Assembly (NCBI RefSeq): GCF_000247695.1
Contig: NW_004624801.1
Location: forward strand, 4,520,833 to 4,584,832
DNA: 64,000 nt
Direction: 5' to 3'
DNA from: Heterocephalus glaber
Taxonomy: Eukaryota > Chordata > Mammalia > Rodentia > Bathyergidae
Position 1 is the first letter of the stretch. The number at the start of each line of letters is the position of its first letter. A program made the position numbers and the translations under genes. The notes under the pieces are model-generated. The model had not been told where the DNA came from, made no database searches, and was given only the letters and a program-made list of their open reading frames with translations. Below, in pieces: positions 22,815 through 33,326 of this stretch.

Positions 22815-23000
22815 CATACTTAGCATTCAGTATATAACAGCAGCTGCACTAAGCATTTCCATGAACTCTTTCATTTAATTTCCTCAACAATCCTGTGAAG
22901 GAGGAAAGCGAAGGCTAGCAATGGGAATTAATAGACTAAGACACACATAACTAATGGCCAGGTTGGGGTTGAGATCAGCGTCCGCTGGGCCCGATGCTGG
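22815..23000 (+). mobile_element. MIR SINE remnant
   Basis: 'tttaatttcctcaacaatcc' then 'tgtgaaggagg' and a degenerated core with 'taactaatggccaggttggg'. Confidence 0.6.
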
Positions 23001-23039
23001 TTTCAGCCAGGGCACTACACTGTCTCTCTCATGACCCTG

Positions 23040-23170
23040 CTATTTCTGTCCCTGTTATTCACGGTCCTAGATGGCCAGCTCTTCAGTGTCTAGAACTCTG
23101 GCTCTTTTTTTCTATTTAGCCTGGTGTCTGGCACAGTGTCTGGCTAAGAATGAATGAATGGATGAAGAAT
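23040..23170 (+). mobile_element. L2 3' end remnant
   Basis: 'gcctggtgtctggcacagtg' and 'gaatgaatgaatggatgaag' are the usual L2 3' landmarks. Confidence 0.55.
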
Positions 23171-23585
23171 AACCTTCCCCAAAGTCCCAGGTAAGATGAC
23201 AGGACCATTTGTTCCTTCTAGGTCAATACGAGCCACAACCTCCATCCCATCCAAGCTAGGAGAGAGTGACACAGGTATGCAGTACTGCCCCTTCCCTACA
23301 ATGTACCTTCACTCATTCCAAGAGCCCAGAGCTCAGCCACTAAACGTGTTCCAAGCCCTTTCCAAGATAAGAGATGTTGCTGGGTCTGTAGTTCTAGAAA
23401 AGCCATCTCCACCTCCCAACTTGAAAGCCTCATGGAGACTTTTGTTGTTGTTGTTCTGGGTGTTTTTCTCCAAATCCTGCCCATTCGACTCAGCAGTTCT
23501 CTTGCCTCAGATTTGTCACCGCGGTTTATAGATGATTTCCTTAGTGATCCAAAATGAAGCTGTTGCTTAATCACCACACAAAGTT
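23171..23585. other. intergenic, nothing recognised
   Basis: Antiparallel open frames at 23196-23577; no domain or splice evidence. Confidence 0.4.
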
Positions 23586-23589
23586 CAGC

Positions 23590-23850
23590 TCAAAATTTCA
23601 GAGACAAAATAGTATATTGGTTATGAGTGGAAACTCTAAAGTCACATATTCCTGGGTTCAAATTCCAACTAGCACTGTAAGCTTTTTTAAACTCTCTGAC
23701 CCTACATTTCTGTTTCTTTAAAACAGGGACAATTATAACTACTATATGGAATTACTGATCAGATTAAATGAGATGGTGTCATAAAGCACATAGCTTGGTA
23801 TCTAACACATAGCTAATGCCTAATAAATGCTAATGCTTTAAGGTCAGGTC
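23590..23850 (+). mobile_element. MIR SINE, near full length
   Basis: 'ggttcaaattccaactagca', 'ctctgaccctacatttctgt', 'agattaaatgagatggtgtc' and 'acatagctaatgcctaataa' are in order over 250 bases. Confidence 0.8.
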
Positions 23851-24187
23851 TAGTTCAAGCAGCTGCATAGATGCTATTATCTCCAAAATAAATCCTGATC
23901 ACTCTAGTTTAAAGGTTTCCTCAGACTACCAGCAAACTCCCTGATCGCCCCCACAAAAATTTAACCTTCCACACATCCTGGCCACATACAGAGGTCCCAG
24001 CCAGCCTTTTTAATGTCTCATTCTGAAACATTAATTTGTAACCAAGAATTCTCAAGCATTTGAGAGGGAAAAAAAATCTGCAATGTGAAAAAGAAAACCA
24101 ACATATGTAACAAAAATGACCCGAGATGAAACAAAGATGATGTAAGGAATAAGAGATAACTTTAGAATACTTCCAAAGATTTGAGAA

Positions 24188-24342
24188 CGGCCAGGGGATT
24201 TAGCTCAGTTGTTCCACCACCTGCCTCGCAAGCTCAAGGACCCAAGTTCGATCCTCAGTATCAAAAAAAAAAAATTTATTCTTTGAAAGTACATTTTTGG
24301 GCCAGGGATTTAGCTCAGTGGTTCCGCCACCTGCCTAGCAAA
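24188..24342 (+). mobile_element. double ID insertion between one target duplication
   Basis: A complete ID copy (24188-24275, with A tail) is followed by about 25 bases and then the first 43 bases of a second ID (24299-24342). The direct repeat AAAGATTTGAGAA flanks the pair at 24175-24187 and 24343-24355. The second copy has no A tail. Confidence 0.75.
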
Positions 24343-24384
24343 AGATTTGAGAAGACACTAAAATATACCCATAAAACAAAAGGA

Positions 24385-25295
24385 TAAAAGGAAACTGAGA
24401 ATGGCAGTTTATCAAAAAATTAAACACAGGATTGCCATATGATTCAGCTGTTCCACATTGGGGTATTTGCACCCCAAAAAAGAAAAACAGGATCTCAAAC
24501 AGATAGTTGTTTACTTGCCATATTTATAACAGGATTATTCACAATAGCTAAAAAGTGGAAGCAACCCAAGTGTCCACCAATGGATAAGTGGATAAACAAA
24601 ATGTGGTCCATACCTGGAATGGAATATTGTTCAGCCTTAGAAAGAAAGATAATTCTGGAGATTGAGCCCGGGGAATTGAAGTATATCTCCCCCATCAAAA
24701 AAGTGGTACATATATATAATAAGATACTATTCAGCCATAACAAAGACTGAGGATGGGAAAGGGAAGTAAAAAGAGTTAAAATATGTTATGTACATACCAA
24801 CTTCCCACAATGAATATAATCATTATTTACTGCAAACATGTATTAATAAATTTTTGAATTAATTTAAAAAACAAAGAATGAAATCCTGATATTTGCAGCA
24901 ACTGGACTGTGAAGGACTGTGAAGTGAAATAAATCAAGCACAGAAAGAAATACAGTATCTTGTCACATATGTGAAACCTAAAAAGCTGATCTAAAAGAAG
25001 TAGAGAGTAAAAGCGTAGTTACCAGAGCCTAAGAAAGGTGCAGAGGAGATGGAGAGAACAGGGGTCTGGTTGGGATAAGAAGAATAAATTCTGGTGCTCT
25101 ATAGAACAATAGCATAACTGTGACTGATAAGAACTAATTGTATATTTCAAAATAGTAAACAGTGAAGATAAATGTTTAAAGTGATAAATATGCTAATTAT
25201 CATGATCTAATCATCACACATAGTATACGTACTGAAATATCACACAGTACCCTATAACTGTGGACACATATTATGTGTCAATTAAAAATATGCTA
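24385..25295 (+). mobile_element. LINE-1 3' region
   Basis: L1 ORF2 end and 3' UTR: 'attgccatatgattcagctg', 'aagtgtccaccaatggataa', later 'tggttgggataagaagaata', 'gataaatatgctaattatca' and 'attatgtgtcaattaaaaat'. Confidence 0.85.
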
Positions 25296-25590
25296 AAAAG
25301 AAAGGACAAGTCTGACATGTGCCACAACAGGGATAAGCCTTGAAGACATTGTACTAAGTGAAATATGCCAGTTAGAAAAAGACTTAAAGATCCCACTCAT
25401 ACAAGGTACCTACATTAGTCAAATGCATAGAAACTAAAAATAGAATAATGGTTGCTGGAGGGTGGGTGGAGGAAACAATGAGGAGTGTTTGCTCAACAGG
25501 TATAACGTTTCACTTTCGCAAGACAAAAGGAGCTCTAGGTATTTGTGGCTCAGCATATATACTTAACATTACTAGGCTGTTCACTTAAAT
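25296..25590 (+). mobile_element. second LINE-1 3' fragment
   Basis: 'gaagacattgtactaagtga', 'gatcccactcatacaaggta' and 'atagaataatggttgctgga' repeat an L1 3' section already passed in the previous element, so this is a separate copy. Confidence 0.75.
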
Positions 25591-25595
25591 GAAGA

Positions 25596-25672
25596 TGGGG
25601 TTGGGAGTGTAATTCAGGGGGAGAGAGTATGCATAAGGCCCTATGTTCAATCCCCAGCACTATGAGAAAGAA
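25596..25672 (+). mobile_element. diverged ID SINE
   Basis: 'gttgggagtgtaattcaggg' and 'gttcaatccccagcactatg'. Confidence 0.65.
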
Positions 25673-25723
25673 CATTGTTAAGATGGTAAATTTTATGTTA
25701 TGTTTATTTTATCACAGGTTAAA

Positions 25724-25813
25724 ATTTTTTTTTTTTTGGTACCAGGGATCGAACTCAGGACCTTGTGCTTGTGAGGCAGGCAGCAGCACCACTGAGCTAA
25801 ATCCCCTGCCCAG
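25724..25813 (-). mobile_element. ID SINE
   Basis: T run, GGTACCAGGGATCGAACTC, ending 'gagctaaatcccctgccc'. AGGTTAAAAT flanks both sides as a target duplication. Confidence 0.9.
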
Positions 25814-25879
25814 GTTAAAATATTTAATGAAAATAAAAGTAATTATTGGAAACAAAATAAAATTGCTAAAACAATGTGT

Positions 25880-27163
25880 AGTGAGGATTTGAAGATGAGG
25901 CAAAGGAAAAATCCTAGTTCCTAGAACAAAAAAGAAAAAAAGAAAGAATGGGAAATAGGAGAATTTTTTAAAGGTCACAAAAGGAACAATCCAAGAAGTA
26001 CAATACCTGACCAGCTGAAACTTCATAAATAATAGTAATAACAAAAAGAAAGAAAAAATTTTAATCAACAGAATGTCCCAGAGAGGAGAAAAGATAAACA
26101 CCTTCAAATTGAAGGGGTCTGCTGAGTGTACAGTACAAGAGATATAAAAGGGATACAACTAAATAAATTAATGTCATGAATAAGGACAAGATCTTAACAG
26201 TATCCAGAAAAATAAATAATAAAACAAGCTTTCTCCCAAAGGCAGAAGAATTCACCTGGCAAAAGATTTTCCACCAGCAACACTTTAATTAAGAGTGCTG
26301 GGCCTCTGATTTAGCTCAGTTGTTTCGCCACCTGCTGCACAAGCTCAAGGAACCGAGTTCGATCCCCGGTAACAAAAAAAAAAAACAAACAAAAATGAGT
26401 GAAATGAGTACCAACTCCTATACACTTTCTATAAGACAGTGCAGTAGTGTTTTCCAAACTGGGAGACACAGTCTTCAACTTGGAATGCTGAATCTAGTGC
26501 AGATTGTGTAAGAGTAGAACAAGCACATTTCAGACATGCAGTAAGAAAATTCACCTCCTATGCCCCCTTTCTTAAGAGATTATGTGAGTACATTCTCAAG
26601 TATTTAACTTCTTTAAATGCTTATTCATGAGGAACAAACCAAGAAAAGTAAACCATGTTTTTGAGAAAATAAACCAAGAAAGAGGAATAAATGAGCCACA
26701 GGAAGTAATCAATCTGTAATAACAACTGAGGGAAAAGGTCAGGGGCTAGACAGCAGGCCCAGAAAGCACCCGGCTTTGGAACTGGCAGATAAAGTACAGC
26801 AGCAGAGAAGTTGATGAGACAGTGTAGATGGGACCTTGGAAAATGGACCTTGAGCATACGATGAAGGCCCAGAATTCAATTCTGAAAAACAATTCGAATC
26901 TAAGGAAAGAGAAACTTATTATCTAAATACAAAGAGGTCATATAGAAACACAAAAAAGTCAGTCCATATCAAAATGCAAAGTCACTGAGATTCAAGGAAA
27001 AAAATGGAATTCACACTAAAGAAAGTAAAAAGCTGGATGGCTCGAGGTATATAAAAAAGCAAGACCATCATAAACTTCAAAGAAAACAAATACATAAAGG
27101 CATAGTCCAGATTAAAACAATGCACAGTTTGGACCAATGGTATATTTATTTAAAAGAATAAAT
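25880..27163 (+). mobile_element. possible old L1/HAL1 remnant with an ID insertion
   Basis: A-rich, plus-strand sequence with L1 5'-region-like words ('agaatgtcccagagaggaga', 'ccaaaggcagaagaattcac', 'ttttccaccagcaacacttt'). Identity is low, so the call is tentative. No gene was recognised. Confidence 0.35.
26292..26383 (+). mobile_element. ID SINE
   Basis: 'gatttagctcagttgtttcg', 'ccgagttcgatccccggtaa' and an A tail. Confidence 0.9.
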
Positions 27164-27164
27164 A

Positions 27165-27245
27165 TTGGACTGTGGTTGTAACTCAGTGGTAGAGCACTTG
27201 CCTAGCAAATGCAAAGCCCTCAATTTGATCCCTAGCACCTGAAGA
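27165..27245 (+). mobile_element. ID SINE, classical form
   Basis: 'gtaactcagtggtagagcac', 'ttgcctagcaaatgcaaagc' and 'tttgatccctagcacctga'. Confidence 0.85.
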
Positions 27246-27249
27246 GAGA

Positions 27250-27360
27250 AATGGAGAGAGAGTTACTAGTAGAGGAAAATGGATGTGGGGTATACAGGAA
27301 CTCTGTATACCAACTTTGCAACTCTTCTGCAAAAATAAAATAATTCTACAATAACACTTT
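27250..27360 (+). mobile_element. LINE-1 3' end remnant
   Basis: 'gtggggtatacaggaactct', 'caactcttctgcaaaaataa' resembles the terminal part of an old L1 3' UTR. Confidence 0.5.
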
Positions 27361-27423
27361 TTAAGTACTTGTAAAAGTTGGAAAAATGAAAGAAATAACA
27401 GGCTGCTAATGCTTCATCTTACA

Positions 27424-28897
27424 TTTTTTTAAGAAAATGGTTTTTATTTTTTAAATATGATAAAATGTTTAAGTTCATATTTTAAAGTTGGTGAAATCTC
27501 AGCTTTATATAACATTTTGTATCCAGTATTTCTGGGCAACAAAAACATCAGTATGGTCAAATATTAACTCACTTCACTTTTGTATTAATAACAAATTTAT
27601 TTATATAGTAGTCCTGAATAGCCATAAGAACTTCTTGGCATTATTTTGTTTTTAAAAGAAAACATTATTTACTAAACTATATCACAACCCCCAAAGTATG
27701 CTGGAAGTGTATGAAAGTTTAGAGGGGACAAAGAGCTTTAAGTTTAATGCCACTTTTTGGTATGTCCTGAGTCACCATTCTTTCCTGTTTCTAAGATTAT
27801 GATTTTTATTGTAATTGGTTTAGTTTTAAGATAGCAACATATCAACAAATTATTATTGATATTGGCTTTCCAATTTGTCCAAAATTATGCATTGTAAGTG
27901 GAATGAACAGCATTTCCAGTTGACGAATGGATCTATGAGTAATGAGGTATCTCTTAAATAAAGCTTGTGACAATTAAACCAACAAATGGTGGCAATGAGA
28001 AAACTATTGACGAAGTACAACCAGGGAATGTTCAACTCAATATATGCAGGAATCTGTATTTTAAGTAAAAGAATGAGTACCTGAAGCAGTGCAAATGATA
28101 TCCAGATACCAAGAAAACAGACAATGAGCTTGGGCAAGAGTATTCTTTTAGTTTACAATGTAACTAGGGAGGGATAAAGAAGAAAAATATAAGATAGTCT
28201 CATTCCTATAGGAAGTTATTTGAATAGCCTGTACCAAAATAATAACTTCTGACCAAGAGGTTATAAAAGCCATAAATAAAATTATCATCATGGAAAGTGA
28301 CAGGCTGTAACTCTGAATGCTGACATAGACAGGACATTGGTAAGAATAAATATTCTGTGGATTCAGGCTTTGGTAGATGCCTGGTTCTCCCAAAACATAA
28401 GCAAGGACTGCAATCCAAATCAAAATGATTGCAAAGAAATAAAATGACTTCTGACATTTAGATGACAGCTTGGTGAGTTTAGAGAAATTCAGTCAATAAT
28501 CTATACAAGATATTAAGAAGACTGGATAATGCAAAAAGCCATAAGTAAAGGAAATAATTTGAGCAAAGAGGCAGATATGGTATTTAGTAAACCTAATACC
28601 TAAAAGTACAAAATCCCTGAAATAGGATATAATGGAAATGTTTACCAAAAATGAAAAATCAACAAATGCTAATGAAACAAAAATAGTCCATAAACTTTTG
28701 ATAGCTGGCTTTTTTTCTCATTCCTAATGTGAGAATATTTAGTAATATTTTCCCAAGTACGATCAAGAACAACAGAGAAGTAGCATCCAGAGGCTGATTT
28801 GTTTGATGTAACTGGTTCTGAAAAGAGCAGTAGTCTGAAGAAAAAGATGTCATATTTTTAAATTTCAAGAACATCTGCTGAAAAATGCATGATAAAA
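27424..28897 (-). pseudogene. GPR160P: GPR160 processed pseudogene
   Basis: Minus-strand copy of the single-exon-coding orphan receptor GPR160 (chromosome 3 in human). The N-terminal block (28853 down to about 28659) reads MTSFSSDYCSFQ...QTNQPLD, then LLFLIVLGKILLNILTLGMR (TM1). A middle block (about 28423-28151) gives WIAVLAYVLGEPGIYQSL and ETILYFS. The C-terminal block (28134-27853) gives PAYIELNIPWLYFVNSFLIA and DPFVNWKCC, ending in a stop near the usual position. The blocks lie in different frames; the 28459-28659 interval and the junction near 28145 need frameshifts, and an in-frame TAA occurs there. Below the stop comes a 3' UTR-like tail with AATAAA and an A run (plus-strand T run at about 27424). 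A similar TGCTTCATYTTA word flanks both ends. Conclusion: a retrotransposed, non-functional mRNA copy. Confidence 0.9.
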
Positions 28898-30004
28898 CAC
28901 TGCTTCATTTTATTTTCCATTCACATACTGTAGTTTAACTTGACTTTATCTGAAAAAGTTCCATCATAGGTTCGTGGTACAAGGACACAGAAGCATAGCT
29001 GCCCATCTGAGGAGTGCCAAGTGGTGTTGCTTGGAGGAGGCCCAGATGGAATGACCAGATGAGTCTTTCCAGAGACTCTTCCTAACCAATGATCCTCCTA
29101 TTTTATTTTGATTTTGCTGCCTTCAATTATGTCACTGTTGGTTCCTTGCATTTCATTATGCTATGCCAAAATGCTGTGTAAGCCATCCTCTGCTGGTGTG
29201 GGTTATCTCTGGAAGTTGGGTTGCTGGCCCTCCTCGCGGGGTTCCCGGCTGCACCTTCCTCCAGAGTCCACCAACAGAAACCACGGGCCGGAGCTCGCAC
29301 CCTGCGTCGCGCACAGAACCCTCCATCTTACACCTTGATGACTCAAAAAACATGCAATCTATGGTCAATGAAGCAAGAAATGGGGGTTGAAGTCTGTTAC
29401 ATAAAATTGTAGCGTTGACTGTGGAAAGACAGAAATATGGTAGCATAACTACAGTAAGAAGTAACAGTAGAAGACATATGGGGTATTAACGAACAGAAGT
29501 TGTTTGTGGTTGATTAGCAAAAAACTGGCATTATAAGAATGCTTCTAGGTTTTTTCAGTGTTTTAGGGGGTGATGAGGAGTTTGTTTTGTTTTGTTGCTT
29601 TTTGCTTTTAAGAAAGAGCTAAAAAGGGGGGGCTTGATTTCGAGGAAAGAGACTGTGAGGGTAAGAGGGATATTTAAGCCTTCTCATAGCATTTTTTGTT
29701 ATGTGCATCCACTGATTCAATTAAAAGTTTTAAGATGAACTTTTTAAAAAGAACTTTAACCTTTCTAGTTTACATCAAGACATGTATGGAAACAGAACCC
29801 ATTATAGATACTATAATTTTGAAAGGGTTGAGAGCTTCTATATAAAATATAAAGGAGCACCCTTGAGAGTTTCATATATTAGAGTAATACTAACAGAGTA
29901 GGAAGGACATAAACCATTATTAATACAAAAATGTGGACTGTAAGCTATAAATGTAAGAAGGAAGCTGTCAACTGAACCCATATAACCCAACACTGCTGGA
30001 CACT
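28898..30004. other. intergenic with one CpG-rich patch
   Basis: Nothing coding was recognised. At 29220-29330 a short GC- and CpG-rich segment ('ctcgcggggttcccggctgc', 'cctgcgtcgcgcacag') stands out from the AT-rich surroundings. The open frames there are antiparallel by-products of the composition. Confidence 0.45.
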
Positions 30005-30007
30005 GGA

Positions 30008-30165
30008 GTTGTGCATGGTGGTGCATGCCTATAACTCTAGCACTTGGGAGGCTGAATTAGGAGGATCACAGCAAGTTTGAGGCCACCCCGTGCTACATAA
30101 TGAGTTCAAAGCTGGCCTGAACTACTTAGTGAGACACTTTCTCAAAAAAAAAAAAAAAATAAGAA
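30008..30165 (+). mobile_element. B1-like SINE
   Basis: 'tgcatggtggtgcatgccta', 'gaggatcacagcaagtttga', 'aatgagttcaaagctggcct' and a 16-base A tail. Confidence 0.9.
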
Positions 30166-30504
30166 AGAAAGAGGAAACAAAGCATAGAGAATTCTATGAC
30201 CCTGAAATCAAGAAGTGGAAGAAGAAACTTTGAGAACCCCCCATGAGCTAAACCTTATTGCCAGCTAATGGGACTCCAGCTGGTGGATTACAGGTGATGG
30301 TACATTTGGTGACCATGGCATGTGAAAAAGTGATGTGAATGGCAGCAGTGTCAGAAAGGATGGGATGAATTAATTGGGTATATTGTTTTTAAGGTACCCG
30401 AACTACATATGAAGCAGGCATACTATTATTTGAAGTGCATTTAGTTTGGTTTTTAAAACACACTCTAAGCTTTAATAAACAGCTTAAAAATCTTTAAGAC
30501 GAGA

Positions 30505-30628
30505 CAGGAAGGGTGGCACATGCACACCTGTAACCCCAGGATTGGGCAGCTGAGGCAGGAGGATCACTGCAAGTTCAAGGCCAGCCTGAACTATATAGCA
30601 AGGCCCCTGTCTCAAAAAAAACAAAGAA
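30505..30628 (+). mobile_element. B1-like SINE
   Basis: 'aggaagggtggcacatgcac', 'gaggatcactgcaagttcaa', 'ctgtctcaaaaaaaac'. Confidence 0.9.
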
Positions 30629-30689
30629 AAAAAGCTTTTGTGGAGAATTTTTACAGATATTCTGAGATGAGATAAAATGGGAATTTCAC

Positions 30690-31480
30690 AAATTGCTCAA
30701 ATAATGCAGAAGCAAGTGCACCTGGCAATAGATACAAAACAGCTACATGGTTAATATTAATCCAAATACATTAATATAGCAATGAAGGACAGAAACTTTC
30801 AGCAAAATTTTTTAAAGATCCAATTATATGCTGCCTATAGGAAACTCACTTTAAATATAAAAGACTAAAAGGATAGAGGAAGTTATCCAGTAGTTGTGAA
30901 CCTATGACACACATGCTGCAGCCAGCTGTTTGTTACCATTGAAAGCTCTAAAAGGTTCACCATCACTGTTATATACTAACACTGACGAATGCCAGGGTAG
31001 CTACATTAATGTCAGACAAAGAAGACTCAGATCAAGGAAAATCATAAGAATAAAAAGGACACTACATAATGATAAAGGAACCAGTTTCCCAAGAAACATG
31101 TATGCCCTAAATACATAATGTCAAAGTAAATACATAAGGCAAAAACTGAGAACTGAAGGGAGGAAAAGACAAGTCCACAATTATAGTTAGAGAATTCCAA
31201 ATCCTCTGTCAATAACTGATAGGCAAAGCAGGCAGAAAATCTATAAAGAGACAGTTTATTTGAAGATCACTATGACTCTGATAGACATTTGTAGAATATT
31301 GTTTTCAGCAACAAAATACACAAGCTTCTCAAGCAACGAACAGTGATGGACCATTCACCAAGACAGACCACAAAACACACCTGAACAAATTTAAAAGAAA
31401 TACAAAGCAATGCCAAGTTAATAATATCCATTATTTGAACACAAATAGCCCTATAATGAAGAAATTGATTTACCATCCTG
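30690..31480 (+). mobile_element. LINE-1 ORF2 fragment
   Basis: Degenerate L1 ORF2 coding sequence on the plus strand: 'caattatatgctgcctatag', 'gaaactcactttaaatataa', 'gctacattaatgtcagacaa', 'gacactacataatgataaag', 'ccattcaccaagacagacca'. It has many stops. Confidence 0.8.
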
Positions 31481-31667
31481 TCACATGTTAATGGACATAT
31501 TCCCTAATGAATATCAATCTCCTTTCCTTTCATTGTTTGTTCAGTAACACACCTTCTGATCTCTTCTGCCTGGCTAATGCCTTTACATTCTCAGCCCAAA
31601 CTTAAACACTGAAAACTTTAAGACAGTATAATGAAAGTGCAAACAAAGTGAATCATTTAAAAATCTA

Positions 31668-31817
31668 TAGAAATTCCAGTGTGGTGGCGCATGCCTGTAA
31701 TCCCAGAACTCAAGAGGCTGAGGCAGGAGGATCACTGCCAGTTCAGGGCCAGGCTGGGCTACATAGTGAGTTCAAGCCCAGCCAAAACTACGTAGCAAAA
31801 CCCTGTATCCAAAAAAT
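31668..31817 (+). mobile_element. B1-like SINE
   Basis: 'gtgtggtggcgcatgcctgt', 'gaggctgaggcaggaggatc', 'gtgagttcaagcccagccaa', 'ccctgtatccaaaaaa'. Confidence 0.9.
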
Positions 31818-31928
31818 CCATAGAAAAATGTAATATTTATGGCATAAAGAATTAATGCCCATTATATAAAAGATTTTATAAATTAATAAGAATATATGAG
31901 CACATTTATTATTGAGTCTTTATTCTCC

Positions 31929-31975
31929 ATCACTTCTTAGCCTTTTGACTAAAATCAAGTGAATCTTTATGCTCC
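31929..31975 (+). pseudogene. U2 snRNA 5' fragment
   Basis: ATCACTTCTTAGCCTTTTGA followed by CTAAAATCAAGTG matches the first roughly 33 bases of U2 with few changes, then decays. No promoter elements or 3' box were seen. It is a truncated retrocopy, lying about 70 bases from an L1 3' end. Confidence 0.75.
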
Positions 31976-32034
31976 ATACAGTAGCCAGAGCCATATTTTT
32001 TTCTATTCCTATATTCTTATTTTTGTCTTTTTCT

Positions 32035-32160
32035 CTTTTCATTAGTATACATCTTCAGTGCATGGTAATTACCTTCATCTTGAGAATTTGGTACATACAC
32101 ATAACTCAATCATTTTTACTTCACAAAAAAATGAATTGAGCATAAGCTGTTCTACATACT
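32035..32160 (-). mobile_element. LINE-1 3' end, antisense
   Basis: 'gcatggtaattaccttcatc', 'gagaatttggtacatacaca' correspond to the better-preserved minus-strand L1 3' end at 61964-62345. Confidence 0.55.
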
Positions 32161-32519
32161 TTAAAGGTGAGAAAAATTTAAGCAAGCTGAGAGAACATAA
32201 ATGATTTGGCTAAGTCAAAAGATAACTGAAACCCAGAAGTAAAATGCGCCCTTTTAAGCCTGAGTCTGGCTCTTTCCTTCCATGTTGGTAGTAACTACAA
32301 GGGTAATGGCAACAGGCCTTGTCCCCAGTGAGGTATCCACCTGCTGAACACCAGAGTCGCTGTTGGAGGGTAACCGGAGACCACAGTTCCAGCGCCATGT
32401 TTTGGCGATGCAGTCCTGAGAAGCGACTGCCCCACAGCAGGATGTTTAGGACAGGTAGCCAGAGCACCCATCCCCTTGCCGAGAGAGCTTAATAGCTCAC
32501 GGGGCCTCTGTTCTCAGTA
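32161..32519. other. upstream region of RAB37, nothing recognised
   Basis: No repeat or exon recognised between the L1 end and the MIR. Confidence 0.35.
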
Positions 32520-32705
32520 TATGGCTGGCTCCCTTGTAGGCTCTTTACTTGAACTGACTCATTAAATCATCAGAACAACACTGTGAGGTAGATACGGTAT
32601 TTATTTCCTTTTGTTGAGCCCCTAAAAGAGCGGAACCAACTGACCCAAGGTTACACAACTAATCGTTTTCAGAGTCCAGGACTGAATTCTGAATCCTGTG
32701 CTCAT
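32520..32705 (+). mobile_element. MIR SINE remnant
   Basis: 'ctcattaaatcatcagaaca', 'acactgtgaggtagatacgg', 'gacccaaggttacacaacta' and 'ggactgaattctgaatcctg' in order. It ends just before the CpG island. Confidence 0.75.
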
Positions 32706-32739
32706 GCTCAAGCTCAAGCTTAGAAGCGCCCTTTGTCTC

Positions 32740-33290
32740 CTGTATACTGGAGAGAACGGTCCGGGGACCGAAAGAGAAGCGACGCCCGCAGCGCAGGGCT
32801 CACTCAGCTCTGCAGCCGCGGGGGAGAGCCGGGTGCGTGGTGACGAGGACGCCGGCTCCGGGCGCCCAGGAACCGCGAGCGCCCGGGACCGCAGTGCCCT
32901 GGGAACGCAGCCGACTCGCGGAGCCTCCCGAGTCGGGGAGCCAAAGACGGTACGCACAGGCCACCGGCTAGGCTCCAGTCTTGCGTCCCTCCCAGCTCCC
33001 TGGAGTCAAGAGACAGGAGAGCCAGAGAAGACGAATTCTCAGAACTCTGGTCCCAGGCGCAGAGGCACAGCGCTGTTCCGGCGCTCAACCCGAACCGCCG
33101 CGGCCGCCGCGGGAGCTGTCCGGTGCTGAACACGGGTGCGGCCGGGCCCGCGGGGCTCAGACCCGCGCCTGCCGCACGGGCGGGGCCGGACCCAGCCCCT
33201 GGGAGCTGACGCAGGGCGCTGGGAGAGCAGGGAGCAGTGGGCTCCTCGCTGGGCATGGACCTGCAGAGACTGGACTCCTACCAGGGCGGA
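32740..33290 (+). promoter_or_regulatory. CpG island, RAB37 promoter
   Basis: About 550 bases with dense CpG (for example 'ggctccgggcgcccaggaac', 'ccgccgcggccgccgcggga') in otherwise CpG-poor DNA, and a GC box GGGCGGGGCC at about 33179. No TATA box is evident. It overlaps the RAB37 first coding exon, so it is inferred to be that transcript's promoter and 5' UTR. Long open frames on both strands here reflect low stop-codon density in GC-rich DNA. Confidence 0.85.
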
Positions 33291-33326
33291 GCTGGCCCCG
33301 ACTTCAACGAGCACGTCCTGCATAAG
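33255..33326 (+). CDS. RAB37: RAB37 first coding exon (partial gene)
   Basis: Twenty-four codons: MDLQRLDSYQGGAGPDFNEH followed by VLHK, then a GTAAAA donor in phase 0. This matches the alternative N-terminus of RAB37 as I recall it from human (differences only at P6L and D19E). The start has a strong Kozak context (G at -3, G at +4). RAB37 is a Rab-family small GTPase on secretory granules, studied in mast-cell and other regulated exocytosis. This leader precedes the G domain; none of the nucleotide-binding motifs is encoded here because the next exon (expected to begin near the P-loop, GDSGVGKT) is not in the window. The rest of the window to the right is therefore first-intron sequence of this isoform. 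CD300LF lies inside that intron on the opposite strand, the same nested layout as in human. Confidence 0.92.
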
